Assembly (NCBI GenBank): GCA_022376515.1
Contig: WTXI01000038.1
Span: forward strand, 202,636 to 266,635
Direction of reading: 5' to 3'
DNA: 64,000 nucleotides
From: Lactifluus volemus
Taxonomy: Eukaryota > Basidiomycota > Agaricomycetes > Russulales > Russulaceae
Made by a program: the position numbers and the translations under genes. The notes beneath the pieces are model-generated. The model did no database searches. It saw only the letters and a list, made by a program, of their open reading frames with translations, and had not been told where the DNA came from. Shown one piece after another: positions 22,733-34,397 of the stretch (the first letter of the stretch is position 1; every line of letters begins with the position of its first letter).

Positions 22733-25700
22733 ATGGACACCAAGAAATGTGGGTCAAACTTTTGATTAATTCTGTGTGACCTATAAACATATCTTATTTT
22801 GTAGACTCTCTTCCTGATATCGAGGGCACAATTTTTGCTCTTGAAAGTATCATTCCGTCACTACCTCGATTTGGTCGTCGGCGCGCCTTTTATCTTATCC
22901 GCCTTGGAACATGGAGATTCGATCACTACATCCAGTCTGGTTCGAAGGAGCAGCTGGATAAATCAATTCTCCACTTGGTAGAAGCACAACTCCTATCGGT
23001 CAAACCTACGGCAACTTCCATTCTGCTTTTTCACATACTCGTGAATTACCTTTTTTGTCGATTAGTCAAATTCAAGCAGTCAGATGATGTTGAATCTTGC
23101 GTCAAGTACCTTCGTTATTTGCGAAACCAACGGTGTCAACTTGAAGTCACTCCACACGAAGACGTCACATTAAATCTGGTGAGGGCATTGGAAATTCGGG
23201 TGGAGTTGAATACATGCGACATCAAGGAGGATATCAAGGAGATGACGATTCTCTGTCGCGAATTGCTCAACTCGGATATCTCGGGGAGCGTTCTTGAAAA
23301 TCAGCTTCTATCCTTGCCCATAGCCTTTGACAACTTGAAGATAGTACCCAATATGTTGCCAGTGGAAGAAGTTCTAGATCCACTGATCGAATTCTTCCGG
23401 GAAGCAATCGTTCGCTTGCCATATTCCTACCACCTTTCCTTGGCACTTGCAATTTTTCTCGCCCATCGCTTCTACCAAAATCATTCGATCATTGATTCTG
23501 AGGAGGCAATTACCATCCTAAAGAAGATCCTAACTTTCCCTTCCGACCTCCCTCAAGACCATCGAAGTCAATTCCAGGACGCTGCTTTGGCGGGGATCGC
23601 GGGGATTTCCTATCGCCGCTTTTCCTTATCTAACATGCCAGAGTATTTGGAGGAGGCGACTTTCCTTTCGAGGGTCTATCATAGCTCGGCTTCTCGTGAT
23701 CACCCACTTCGCCCCCTTTTATCCCAACGTCTCGCTTATCTCACGGAGCAGCGCGAGATTGAATTCGGAGTCGAAGAAGGTCGTTACAGGGATCCAGACG
23801 TTTTCAAACTTCCATGCTTGTCATCCCTCGCTGCCTCTATTACCGACCCAAATTCTTCGATATCCGACGAGCAGTGGGAACAACACCTTCGAGCACTTGA
23901 CTCCATGAAGCACACTGACGACATAGCGGAGATCGAAGAGGCGATCAAGTACTGTCGCCTGGTGCTCGCCTCAAGTCATTGTGTTCCAAGTCTTGAACAC
24001 CGAAACCACGTCAAATTGTATGTGGCGCTCGGATCTCTTCTCTTTCACGCATTTCGTCGCACCGGAAAACTCGAGTACATCGATGAGTCAATTGCCGTGC
24101 TTCATGATGGTTTGAAGACGTATGACACACCGGATGATCGGTTTACACTGGCTTTTGGTGGTGTGCTGTCATTAACGGCCCGCATCTTGCAGTGTCAACA
24201 AAAAGAAGACGTGGATGAGCTCATCCAAATATTCGCCAGCCTTACAAACGATGATACTCGCCTGGGGCCATCCTACCGATTCCGGTTTTCATACGCGTGG
24301 GCAACTTTGGCGGATTGTTTTGGTCACCCTTCCCTGACGGATGCCTATGAGAATGTCTTCAAGGAAATGCAAGACTATCTCTCCTATGCCCCTACACTCG
24401 AAAGCCAACATTATCGTCTTGTTTCTATGCGCGAGGGCTTCCAGGATCTGCCGTTATTCTATGCTTCATACCAGATCAAGAAAGGCCAACCCAGAAAAGC
24501 AATCGAGACTCTCGAGAGAGGAAGGGCCTTACTCTGGTCCGAGATGCGTGATTTCCGTACCTCCACTGACCAACTTCGTGCGGTCGATCCGACTCTGGCA
24601 GCGGAATTCGAGGCGATCAACAAGGACCTCGAACAAGTTACCATGTCCATGGCGCCTTGCGGAAACATGGAAACAGAGAGTATCAAAGTGGAAGACTCCT
24701 GGACAACGGATCCATTCAGTCATCTGGTGGCAAAGCAGCGACAGTTTTTGGGTGATCGCAACAAACTCATTTCACGGATTCGAGCCTTGCCAAATTTTGG
24801 CAACTTCTTGGAGCCCCCGTCATTTGACGTTCTTCGCTCCGCTGCGCTACACGGACCAGTCATCATCATCAACCATTGCATGTGGCGTTCCGACCTCCTC
24901 GTTCTTTTCCGCGACTCTCTTTCCCTTATCACTACGACCCATGACTTTTACCGTCTTGCGATCGAGTTGGGCGATCGGCTGGTGAATGCTAGAAAGCATC
25001 GTCGTCTCGAATCAAAGGAGTACGGGCGCGCCCTCCGTTCCGTACTCCAGAGTCTCTACGAACTTGTAGGGAAGCCAGTCATCGAGGAGCTTCGCAAGAT
25101 GAAGATACCGGAACAGTCCAGAGTCTGGTGGTGTCCCACATCTGTATTTTGTCATCTTCCTCTCCATGCGATGGGGCCAATCCCTTCGGACGACGGCGTC
25201 ACGCGCTATTTCTCGGACATATACATTCCCTCATACACCCCATCACTATCTGCACTCATCGCATCGCACAAACCTCAGGCTGAAGGGCAAACGTTCCAAA
25301 AGCCTTCAATACTTCTGGTTGCACAACCAGAATCCCTGAAACACGCGATCCCCGAGATCTGGACTATACAACGTCTCACTACAACAGTCACCTCCCTCAT
25401 CTCAAAGAATGCGACGCCTTCTAGTGTAGTGGAGGGTCTCAGACATCACCAGTTCTCCCATTTTGTATGTCATGGAAAATTGGAAGAAGGGAAACCATTC
25501 AACGCATCATTCAAGCTTTCTGGGGGAAGGAAGTTGACCCTACTCGAGATTGTGCGCTCTCAACTCCCGACAGCTGAATTTGCGTTTCTTTCGGCCTGTC
25601 ACACAGCGGAGCTGACAGAGAAAAGCATACCTGGGGAGGCGCTGCACCTTACAGCGGCAATGCAATATTGCGGGTTCCGAAGTGTTGTTGGGACGATGTG

Positions 25701-25887
25701 GGAGATGGCAGATCAAGACGGACAATATCTAGCTGAAGATTTCTACAAGTCAATACTGTCGAGCGACGAACCGGGTGTACCTTATTACGAGAGATCGGCG
25801 AGGGCGCTTCGGGATGCTGTGAAGAAGCTGCGGTCCAAAAAAGCTTCTTTGGAGCGATGGGTGAATTATGTGCACTATGGCGCATAA
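22733..25887 (+). CDS. TPR-CHAT domain cysteine protease, array copy 3
   Basis: Exons 22733-22748 and 22805-25887 (intron 56 nt, GTGGGT...TTGTAG); 1,032 residues. His 895 and Cys 937 of the CHAT domain are present. It is distinguished by TPR-half changes such as SGSVLENQLLSLPIAFDNL, HRFYQNHSIID and a DLPLFYASYQIKKGQPRKA segment. Copies 3 and 5 share the CIDE- versus YIDE-type and AFGGVLSLTARI variants, so they are closest to each other in the second TPR block. The frame is intact throughout. Confidence 0.87.
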
Positions 25888-26264
25888 TTAGTGGTATCGC
25901 TACAATGTCTGTGAGTTGTTGGATTTTGTCTGACGTATGAATATTGAACCAAGTTATTAGGGTTAGCGGAACCACTTGGGACTACCCTTGGTCCGACTCA
26001 TTTCATTTGCCTTGTTTTCAAAGTTGCCATTTCCTCATTCACGCTCTCTCCACCATCCTCCGGATTCCAATAATGATCGTGGACCACCTTTCCTGCCGGG
26101 ATTTCCTCCACGATGTTGTGCCGTCTCATGCCAGCTGAACTGCGCTCCTGTGTCATTTATTTACCTTTCTAAGTTAGCTTGCTTCATATCGCCTTCTGTC
26201 TCTAGATGTGGTGATCTTGTTTCATTTATGTTGTCGTTCCCGTTGAATCGTTTCGGATTGCGTG
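25888..26264 (+). other. 3' flank of CHAT copy 3 up to an insertion
   Basis: Matches other 3' flanks to GCGTGCTGTG (ends 26269), where a large insertion begins. The flank resumes at 31430 with CTGTGCCCCACAC. No gene. Confidence 0.65.
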
Positions 26265-26507
26265 CTGTGTGTAAGACTTTGGTACCGCGAGTAGTCTCTA
26301 GCGTTACAAAGTCCTGTTGTAGATTAGATTATGAATGAGATTTTGACTTTAAAACTTCTCCAAAGGCACACAACAACAGAACCAGCTGAATCTGCGGTTT
26401 ATTGTCAGTGCTATGTAGGAGTAGTAAGTCTGTCTTCCATCGGGGATGGCAGGCGAAATAAATACATGTTCTACTACCCTAGATCTATAATAATCATAGT
26501 CCGATCT

Positions 26508-27135
26508 GTCGCGATCAAGAGGATCGCGACATGTTTCACTTACTTATGAAACATCTTCGTAATCGCGCGGTTTTCACGCGCCTCAGTAATTTAGGGTACT
26601 TAATTTATTTATTGCAGGCCGCCCCACCGGGGTGCACTGCTAGAATCAATGTGCAACGCTCGCAGAATGTCACAGCGTTGCCTAATTATTTACTATCTAG
26701 GCGGACCGGGCCGCCAGTGTTACTGACGCGAGTCGTGGGCCTGGCACGTAGTAGCCCCTCGAATCGGACCGCCTGTGCCGCTGGCGCAACGACTCATCAG
26801 AGGCGATATCTCTCATCGCTCATTATTATTTGATTTATGAAACTTCAATAAATTATATTGGTGCACATTTGTTTCAGTGTGCATGATATTTATGATCGCG
26901 AGGGTTGACGACCTCGCGTTCTCGTTATTTCTGGCTCAAGCCCAGTGTGGGCTCGGGCCGGTCCGGGAGGCCGCTCGCGCGACTTGCGCGTCATGCGACG
27001 CCAGTCTCGAGCCGGCCCGTTCCAACTAGATTGCTTAGGATCTTCGATCCTAAGCAGTATTTTATCTTAGTCGTTTCACACAACGAATGTAGATCATGTG
27101 TGAGTAATAATACTAGAAGTGCCGACGGTGTCGGC
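26508..27135. repeat. chain of eleven or more perfect DNA hairpins
   Basis: Successive inverted repeats with short loops: 26508-26530 (GTCGCGATC stem), 26531-26554 (ATGTTTCA), 26565-26581 (GCGCG), 26653-26681 (GCAACGCT), 26700-26715 (GGCGG), 26803-26819 (GCGAT), 26862-26883 (TGCACA), 26897-26918 (CGCGAGG), 26939-26953 (AGCCCA), 27032-27056 (TGCTTAGGATC, 3-nt loop), 27076-27103 (TCACACA) and 27121-27135 (GCCGAC). All stems differ in sequence, so this is not a simple repeat. Function unknown. Confidence 0.75.
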
Positions 27136-27168
27136 CTCGACCTTGCTTGAATTTACATGAAGCACTGG

Positions 27169-28599
27169 TAGACTGTCCGGGGGCCGGTCCGGGCCAGGGC
27201 CACCCCCATTTTGCCCGGCCCTGGCCCTGGCCCTCAGGGCCGGTCCGCCCTGCAGCTGGCCCTGGCCCTTGGAGGGCCAGCTGATGCTGGCCCTGGCCCG
27301 ACCCGGGGCCGGCCCGGGGCCGACCCGGCCCCACCCCTTAAAAAAACTATTTAGTTAATTAATTAGTTCTGGTAAAACTTTCTCACACTTGATCACATAA
27401 TCAACTCACAGGCTCCCTTCTGATAATTGCACAACGGGGATTCGAACTCTCGACCACTGCACACAAAAATTGAACCTGATGACATCTTTACCGTTAAACC
27501 ATCCGAGCTTAATATATTTTTCCTCTATAGCCTCTCTTAAACTGTTGACTTGGCTCAGTCCGCTCCCAGGTTTACTTTTTCAACATGTTCTCGCGCTTGC
27601 CTTATGATCCACTCCCTCGCCCCGTGTCCGTGCCCACTCTCGTTTTCCGCCACTACCTCTGTCTTCGCGCTCCCTTCTCTCGCGCCTTCTCTGTCGCCGC
27701 CATTGCCCCGTCTCACGCCTCGCATCTTCGGACTCTTCTGTCGCCCCGCCCTCTGGTGCCGCCGCCTTCTCTTGGTGCCATCGTCGCGACACCTCCCCCT
27801 CGCCGCTACCACTGCCATGGCCTGTTAGCTTGGTCCATTGGTGTGTCATGTTCTTTTTTTTGACTTTTCACAACTAATCTTTCTTTACTTTCTTGTTTCC
27901 CTTTCCCCTCCTGCATCTCCTTCGAGGGATGTCCCTGCACCCACCCGTAGACAGTCTATTGGCGTCACGGTCGTTCGGGCGTCGCTGTTGCGACCGTCCG
28001 AGCCCCTGACGCCAGTGACTCGTGCTATGGCGTGCGCGGGTCCCCTCCACTCTGTGTCGCACCTGCCGTCTCCCCCTTCGCCCGCCGCCATTCCCAACGT
28101 GGCAGTTGCTGTCCCAACGCAGTGTGCCGCCCCCCTCGCCGCCGCCTCTGACGCCGCTCTGACGTCGCTACTGCTGCCCCTGACGCCGCAGCCCTGCCGT
28201 CGCTGCTGCTGCCCCGATGCCGCCGCCACTGCCTCGCCGTCGCTGCTGCGTCCCTCCCATCGCTTTTGCTTCCCCGACGCCGCCGCCACTGCCCCGCCGC
28301 CCCTGCCGTCGCTGCTGCTGCCCCGACGCCGCCGTCACTGCCCCGCCACCCCCCTGCCGCTGCCCCGACGCCCCCGTTGCGGCGCCACCCTGCAGCCCCG
28401 CCCTCGCAGCCTCCCTATGGGTAGGGCCAGCAGGGTCGGCCCCGGGCCGACCCCTAAGGGCCGGTCGTAAATCTCTCCGGCCCTGGCCCTGGAAATAAGG
28501 GCAGGGCCACCCTGGTGCTGGCCCGGCCCCTCAAGGGCCAGCAAATTGCTGGCCCGGCCCTAGGGCCAACGAGGGCCGGCCCGGCCCCCGGACAGTCTA
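27169..28599. mobile_element. hAT-like non-autonomous DNA transposon with GC-rich ends
   Basis: The 19-bp terminal inverted repeat TAGACTGTCCGGGGGCCGG is perfect at both ends. Subterminal regions consist of many GGGCC/GGCCC units. Flanks TGAAGCAC (left, 3 nt from the end) and TGAAGCAG (right) make a near-perfect 8-bp duplication, which would fit hAT. The long Ala/Pro/Arg open frames inside are products of GC-rich repetition rather than genes. No transposase is seen. It is nested in the 26270-31429 insertion. Confidence 0.65.
27428..27512 (-). ncRNA. tRNA-like sequence (possible SINE head)
   Basis: On the minus strand TGGTTTAACGGTAAAG fits a Pol III A box and GAGTTCGAATCCC a B box, with tRNA-like spacing of about 40 nt. 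The acceptor and T-arm stems do not pair properly, so it is not a working tRNA. It is probably a decayed tRNA or a tRNA-derived SINE promoter inside the hAT-like element. Confidence 0.35.
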
Positions 28600-28613
28600 T
28601 GAAGCAGTGCAGG

Positions 28614-30245
28614 TCATTCCCTTTTTTCATTCGCTATTTCTGGATCTTGCATTGATTCTCTCTATATGCCTCGTCGCATCCCTAATATCCCCACTCTGCA
28701 CGGTAATCCGTGCCTCTTCATCGTCTACACCAACGCCACCAATTGGCCAATCCAATGGCACGCTTTTTTTGCTTACCAAAAATGATGAAAAGAACAGGTA
28801 TTTGCCGCACACAAAGGATACCATGGGCGCAACATTATGCATAGGGTCAGAGTTGAACGAGCACGGCCAGCGAGTCTGCGCCTACCTTTCCCCCATTTCT
28901 CCAACCTTGAGAATCGCCTCAACATGTTCTTCCTCATGTCACCTTCTGAGATCGGGTACAGTTTGAGAAACGAAAACATGATCGGGTGTAATGGAATACT
29001 GGGCTTGAGTGCAAGGTCGAGTACAGTGGATGAAAACGGGAGCAGTGGATGAAAACGAGGTGACGGGTCGCTTGGGAAGGTTCAACAGGACGTTTATGGA
29101 AGAGGTCGATTGGATGAGCGAAGCAGAGGGTGTAGCTGTTGCGCCACCCCCAAATACGCAGAAAGGCGGGTCGTAAAAAGTAGTTAGGAAAAAAGTATGA
29201 TGGCGTTATAGTGCTTGCAGGAACTCGACCAATTGCCATTATCTCTAGGCTAAAAATGTAGTGGGCGTGCCGCCTAAACTAACCGCTTCGTTTCCTGTTC
29301 TAAAGCTTTTTCACCGGGCGGTGCTGTTTCTACAGTCGCATCACCGACAGGTTCTGAAAATGAAGGGGAATCTGCGTAAACTGTACATCGTGCGAGATGA
29401 AAAATACGAACATTCTGGACACCGTTCCGGCGTGCTCGGTAAAACCGTGCCCACGATGGGTGAGAGGGACCAACGGGCGCAAGAGTTAGATCTGTCCAGA
29501 TCCGACTCGTCCAGTGTTTCCATGTTGCAGCAATGGCGATGTTTCATCGGGCTTGAATAGTGCAACGTTGGGCGCGTATAAGGTCTCAACAAAGCCAACC
29601 AAATAAATTGTGTCACAACGCCAAATGAGGCAGTTGGGGACAGGAAACTCTGCGACCGATCATGTCACCTGCGAGGAGCTTTTGCCCCAACTACCATTCC
29701 GAGAAGGCACAGGCAAGCAGCAAACAGGGGCGAAGATAAAACGCACACAGAATGGCCGTCTCCCGTGCAGACAGAGAGGATTACGGAGAGGAAAGGCTCA
29801 CAGTGAAACCGATCCACTAAGGCATCCATTTTGCACCGCTTTCACACGGGAAACACCAAGGGGAACATATGAGTCCGAGGAAGTGGTTGTAGCAGAATCG
29901 AGGTAGGCGTGTGAATGGGTGGTACATTTGAACGCTGAGGCGGTGGAGGTAGCTGAGGCAGCGACGCAATCGCGGGACACCACAATAGCGCCTATCGCAG
30001 GCATCAGAAGCTCCGACAAACGCAAGTGCGATGTCAGCGCAATTTTGATGCCAGGGACGGACACCACACGAAGGGACCCCCCTCATTACGGAGGACGAGG
30101 GAAGAATCCAGAGACCTATAAGCAACAAAGGTCACATCACCAATGAAGAAAGTAATAGATCTAGAGGGGTAAACGCACATTACCATGCCACTCCAATCCT
30201 TTTTTTTTTTCACACAAAAAAGTTTGCCGAATCGAGAATCACGCC
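28614..30245. other. insertion interior without recognised genes
   Basis: Only short frames (up to about 120 codons) on both strands, none with a recognisable family or exon pattern. I see nothing definite here. Confidence 0.45.
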
Positions 30246-30971
30246 ATGAATCCTGGCGACGTCCCCACAGAGCCTATCATAATCGCGGACCGTGGCGAAC
30301 TCTCGCCCTCCGACTCCTCCCTCTCGGAGCAACAGCCCGTGGCGTCCGACGGCGACCCGTACGAAGACTACCCCGAAGACGACACACAAGACACGCAAAA
30401 CCCAGCCGTCGCGTTCGAGGCTGCGCGCATGCTGCGCGAGCTTGGCACCGCACGCTGGAAGGAGGGCACGCCCTCGCCAAGTGGCAAAAGGCGTTGCGCT
30501 ACCTCGACGTGCACCCCGTCTTGCCGGACGACGCCTCGCCGGAGCTGGCGGAAGAATTTAATACCCTCCGCACGCCCTTGTTGCTCAACTCGGCTCTCGC
30601 AGCGTTCAAGGAACCTGTTGGCACCGCGGGCGCCCGCATCGCGTTCAGCGCGACATCTACCGTGCTCGGTCTACTGAAGCTCAGCGACTCCGATTGCGGT
30701 ATGTACTGCTTTTTTTTTTTTCTTGAAGGTGCACGTTTTGAAGATGCTTACTGTGACCTGTGTGTCACACTTTGCAGCGAAAGCATTGTATCGACAGGGC
30801 CTTCCTCAACTCACGCTCAAGGAAGGCGAAGCGGCGGAGGGGGCATTCCTCGAAGCGTTTTCACTAGCAAAAGAAGACAAAGCAATCGCTGCAGAGCTCG
30901 AGCATCTCCGACAGCGCAAAAAGTCTCAGCGAGAAAAGGAAAAGGCGGCTTACAAGAATTTTTTTGGCTAG
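30246..30971 (+). pseudogene. truncated cyclophilin-40 (PPIase D, Cpr6/Cyp40-like): TPR half only
   Basis: The frame opens with DVPTEPIIIADRGEL, matching the end of a Cyp40 cyclophilin domain (normally IADCGEL). It continues with an acidic linker, AVAFEAARMLRELGTARWKEG, then in a shifted frame ALAKWQKALRYLDVHPVLP, and after a 79-nt intron (30699-30777) KALYRQGLPQLTLKEGEAAE to KEKAAYKNFFG and TAG. Cyp40 TPR domains bind Hsp90. Here the ~165-residue isomerase domain is absent and one nucleotide is missing near 30469 between WKEG and ALAKW, so it is a dead fragment. The retained intron shows DNA-level capture. It lies inside the 26270-31429 insertion. Confidence 0.75.
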
Positions 30972-31330
30972 ATGGCATAGAGTTTTGTGTCCGGACCTGG
31001 ACGCCCTAACGCTCTTCCGACGTGTCACAGATTACACCTCTTCAAGAAGATCGTAATGTCGATGTCGATATCCAGGAATTGTGGGACGAGGAGATATGTG
31101 CAAGTGAAGGCTGGTGCGAGAACGCAGGTCCCGAATTTCGCTCCCCGACAATCCCCGATGCATGGGAACGAATCGGAGCGTGTGAATAACATACTCGTTA
31201 CAAGCATGAACAAATGTTTTCTATGTCGCGGGACGTACAGATTAAGTAGGTGAACGAGTGGAAAAAGGGACGGAAGACCAGAAAAAGCAGGACAGATGGC
31301 CAATATAGGGAAAAAGACCACGTGAAGAGG

Positions 31331-31429
31331 ATTACTAACCGGATTAGTAAGAAGGCGACTTTCGACTCCTACAGAATACCTTGCAAGCAAGGTAATTTAT
31401 GGTAAGGCATCTATTAGGGACGCCTTACA
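31331..31429. repeat. hairpins at the right end of the composite insertion
   Basis: TTACTAA-ccgga-TTAGTAA (31332-31350), CCTTGC-aa-GCAAGG (near 31379-31392) and GTAAGGC...GCCTTAC (31402-31428) form three further hairpins up to the terminus. Their style matches the chain at the left end, which suggests that both belong to the same original element. Confidence 0.55.
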
Positions 31430-31434
31430 CTGTG

Positions 31435-31923
31435 CCCCACACTGCACGGAAATCTTATTTTTTTTTAGCTTGATTCTGTGTCTTGGTCTTTATTATTCCT
31501 TTCACATCGTACTATTATACCACAACATTCCTGTGTGGGCTCTCCGAGTCTGCATTCACCTCACAAGTCATTAAGTGGCTGTGCCGCTAATTCACGGGAG
31601 GATTAGTAAGCAGGCCCTGTATCAACTTGCCAGGAGACCTGAGTTACAAGAGCGCCCAACAAGACGCCGGGAACATTGAACGCTGAAAAGATTGTGCACG
31701 CTTCTGCTGCCATACAGTACCTGGATCAGACCTCTGGTCTGGACAACCATTGCGGCATCGCGGACCTTGTTCATCATCACACAGGCACGTGGAAGGCCGT
31801 GAGAAATGGGCACTGAGTCACGGTTAGGCATCTCGTCCCAGGGCAAGTGAGAGGGGAAGAAAGAACAAGTTATCATTGCCGTCGCCATCAACGGCGCACA
31901 CATATGCATCACACAGGAACGGC
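31435..31923 (+). other. array linker resuming after the insertion
   Basis: T-run, GCCGCTAATTCACGGGAGG and the GGAAGGCCGTGAGAAATGGG segment common to all linkers. No gene. Confidence 0.6.
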
Positions 31924-33340
31924 GGTATCGATGACCTCACCGTGTCCACTACCTCCCTCGTCAACCTCTTCCAACGGACTCCCGACGCCGAGAACGTCCG
32001 GAACATCCACCCCCTGCTTCCCTTAACAACAGCCAGGAGAAGCCGCTACCGCCACTACGCTCACCGTTCCGTACCCGGGCCCGCACCTGCTGCGTCATTC
32101 GCGGCCGCCACCGCTTCACCCGCTTTGCACGGCTGGGACACCCTAGTGCAATGCATGCCGACGCAATGGGCCAGATCCTGCCTCCTTTTGGAACTAGCCC
32201 CGGTCCTGGAAGCAGTCCTGGCGCGATGGCCGAGTATTTGAGGAGTTTGGTACAGAAGCGCATCATCACGCTGATCATATGCGGAACGTACACGATGGGT
32301 GCGCATCCGATCCTCCTTTTATTTTTTTGTGCTGAATTCTATTGTCTCACATGGGGCGGTGGTGGGTTGCGGCAGGCGAAGTCATTGGTTTCATACGATC
32401 ATAGTGTCGCGCGTGGAACGAACTCGATCGGGTGTTCAATAATGCAGGGATGAAGAAGAGGTGCGTTCGTCCCCAGCTCCTTTTTTTTGATCTGAAGGGT
32501 TGTACTGGTGTGATCTGATGGCTGGCCCTGCGTGCCCCTTGCATCGTTTTTCTGTCCTCGCCATGTCACTATCGTCGCTCTTCGATGTCTCACAACCAAC
32601 AGACTGTTTGCGCGCGGCGCTTAACATGCTCACAGAGTACGAGCAGGCCAAGGAAAAAAATGACCGGCCAAAGATGGTAACTCCCGTCTTTTTCTCTTCG
32701 CCATCTGACACATCGTTCAATCACCGCTTGTGCATTGTGCATCGTCAGCGCCTGGTACGTACCTGTCCGCTCATCGACCGAGCCACCACGGGGATGACTG
32801 AACCACAAAACCAACTTGTAGCGCTTCCCGCTAGACCATGCCCAGACTCTGCTCTCGCTTCTGGACATCCTCTCCTCATTCTACGCCAAGCTCCTCGGGC
32901 CCTCGCCCTTCCCAACACATGCTTGGCCTCTCGCACCCCCACCCAGGCGTTTCTTACCTCTTCCATAATCAGACGTCGGCAGACGAGTCACTCTGTTGCG
33001 TCGCCTTCTGTTCGACACCACTCGGCGGTACTGCGGGCCCAGATGGTCCCCCAGGTCCGTTGAACAGTCCCCCGCCGAGCTGGACGCCGGCGCTCGGCGA
33101 GCATGTGCTCAAAGTGAATGGAAAGTTCAAGGTGCCTTCCCTTTCGTGCTGATACAATTGGCTGAATTTGGAACTGCTCTTGCTGTGCTCCTCAAGGATC
33201 TTGACGTTTTTGCACATAACAGCATCAAACACGAGCTTGCATCGCTCGACTCGCTCTTGCGTAAGGTAGGTGGGTGGAGTGTCCCTGTGGGCAATGACGA
33301 CGAAGGACGGGCGACGTATGAATTTGATCCGGAGAACTAG
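31924..33340 (+). pseudogene. neighbour-gene copy E, broken
   Basis: No start ATG (GTATCGATGACC). It retains PFGTSPGPGSSPGAMAEYL, GRSHWFHTI, the MKKR exon end and MSLSSLFDVSQPTDCLRAAL. It has the GGAACGAACTCG 4-bp insertion that shifts frame before DRVFN, lacks the MSDTSDTYLA exon, and has lost about 18 nt in the last exon (GCTCTTGCTGTGCTCCTC). The last frame ends at TAG 33338-33340. Confidence 0.6.
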
Positions 33341-34397
33341 TAATAAAGCCCTGTCCATTTTGGTGCGTAGTATTGGTTTTTATTTATTTATTTTTCCTTT
33401 TTTTTCGTTCGTATAGAGTCCGCTGTGGTGGAGATGGCGTATTTCTGAGTGTTCGTTGACTCTTATTATTCCTTCCGGTTCGTTGTCCTGTACTATACTA
33501 AAAAGTCACGTATACCTCGACATGATACACTTTTTTTTGGAGAGAGAGTCCTGGGAGAAGCTGCTTATGCTCTCTCGACGTGGATAAACTCCTTTCACGC
33601 AGGCGTAATACATCCCTTCACCCCGTCCTGCCCCCCGGTGCAGCTGCAGAGCTTCGGCCATATCGGAGCACGTGACTCAATCCTCCGAGTCTCCCGCCGC
33701 AGGTATCTCGAGGTTCAACAAAAGTAGTGAAGCGAAGGTTGAAGGCTTCGGTGGCCACCTCAAGTTTATGCTACTTCCTGTCCATGTAAGCTGATGCAGG
33801 GTGCTGATGGGTGATGTAAAGTGTCGCGGGAGGGGACAAACTGTGGAAAGAGCCGGATTGTTCCGTAACACGCCCACTCGAACGAGGATAACGCATTTCC
33901 AACACGCACTCCGAGTCTACACGCCTCACGCATCACTTCTTAATGGCTATTGTTGTACATGTGTTCCTTGAGAGTGTAGAGGCCTTCGCTACCTCTGTGC
34001 GTCCATACTCGAATCATTTTCGCTAGCCGTGTCTGGCGAACCTGACTCGGAGTCCTCATGCCATGTTCTCAATTACTTTCAGTTGGCTTGTGCACACCCA
34101 GTACAGGGCGACTGCACAATCTAGAACTTTGGTCATCAGCAAGGTTTAATTGATTTTACGCCGGCTAGGCCTGTCTGCTTCTATGAGCGACATGTGGTAT
34201 CCAGCATGACGCTACACTGCCATTGGGCGCTCTTTCCATGGCCGCGTGAATTGCATGTGTGACGGCCTGTCCAGCCCGTTAAATATGGCCCCAACCGTGC
34301 ACACAAGTCCCTCTCCGACTCAAGCTTGAATCTCATTCCCCTTCTATCCCAAAGTCGTCCTCTGGCTGTCTGTGGTTTACTTTTTCGGAATTGAGAT
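33341..34397 (+). other. linker and promoter of CHAT copy 4
   Basis: Contains the exon-like segment at about 33711-33786 (RFNKSSEAKVEGFGGHLKF, ending at a GTAAGC donor) and the usual conserved upstream segments with a TTAAATAT box near 34279. No independent gene is supported. Confidence 0.5.

Larger units (their letters stand above)
26270..31429. mobile_element. 5.2 kb composite insertion with TG...CA ends and CTGTG target duplication
   Basis: Sister modules read GCGTGCTGTGCCCCACAC without a break. Here 5,160 bp is inserted with CTGTG on both sides (26265-26269 and 31430-31434). The termini are TGTAAG and CTTACA. A 5-bp duplication with TG...CA ends is typical of LTR retrotransposons, but I find no pair of long direct repeats and no gag-pol. 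It may be a decayed or non-autonomous LTR element, or a palindrome-rich element of another type, filled by later insertions. It contains a hairpin chain, a nested hAT-like element and a cyclophilin-40 gene fragment. Confidence 0.65.

Noticed and set aside
27428..27512. A functional tRNA gene on the minus strand
   Set aside because: A and B boxes are recognisable, but the acceptor and T stems do not pair; kept only as a tRNA-like sequence.
27550..28500. Long overlapping open frames rich in Ala, Pro and Arg on both strands
   Set aside because: They lie inside the hAT-like element and arise from GC-rich repeats; no conserved motif or splice structure.
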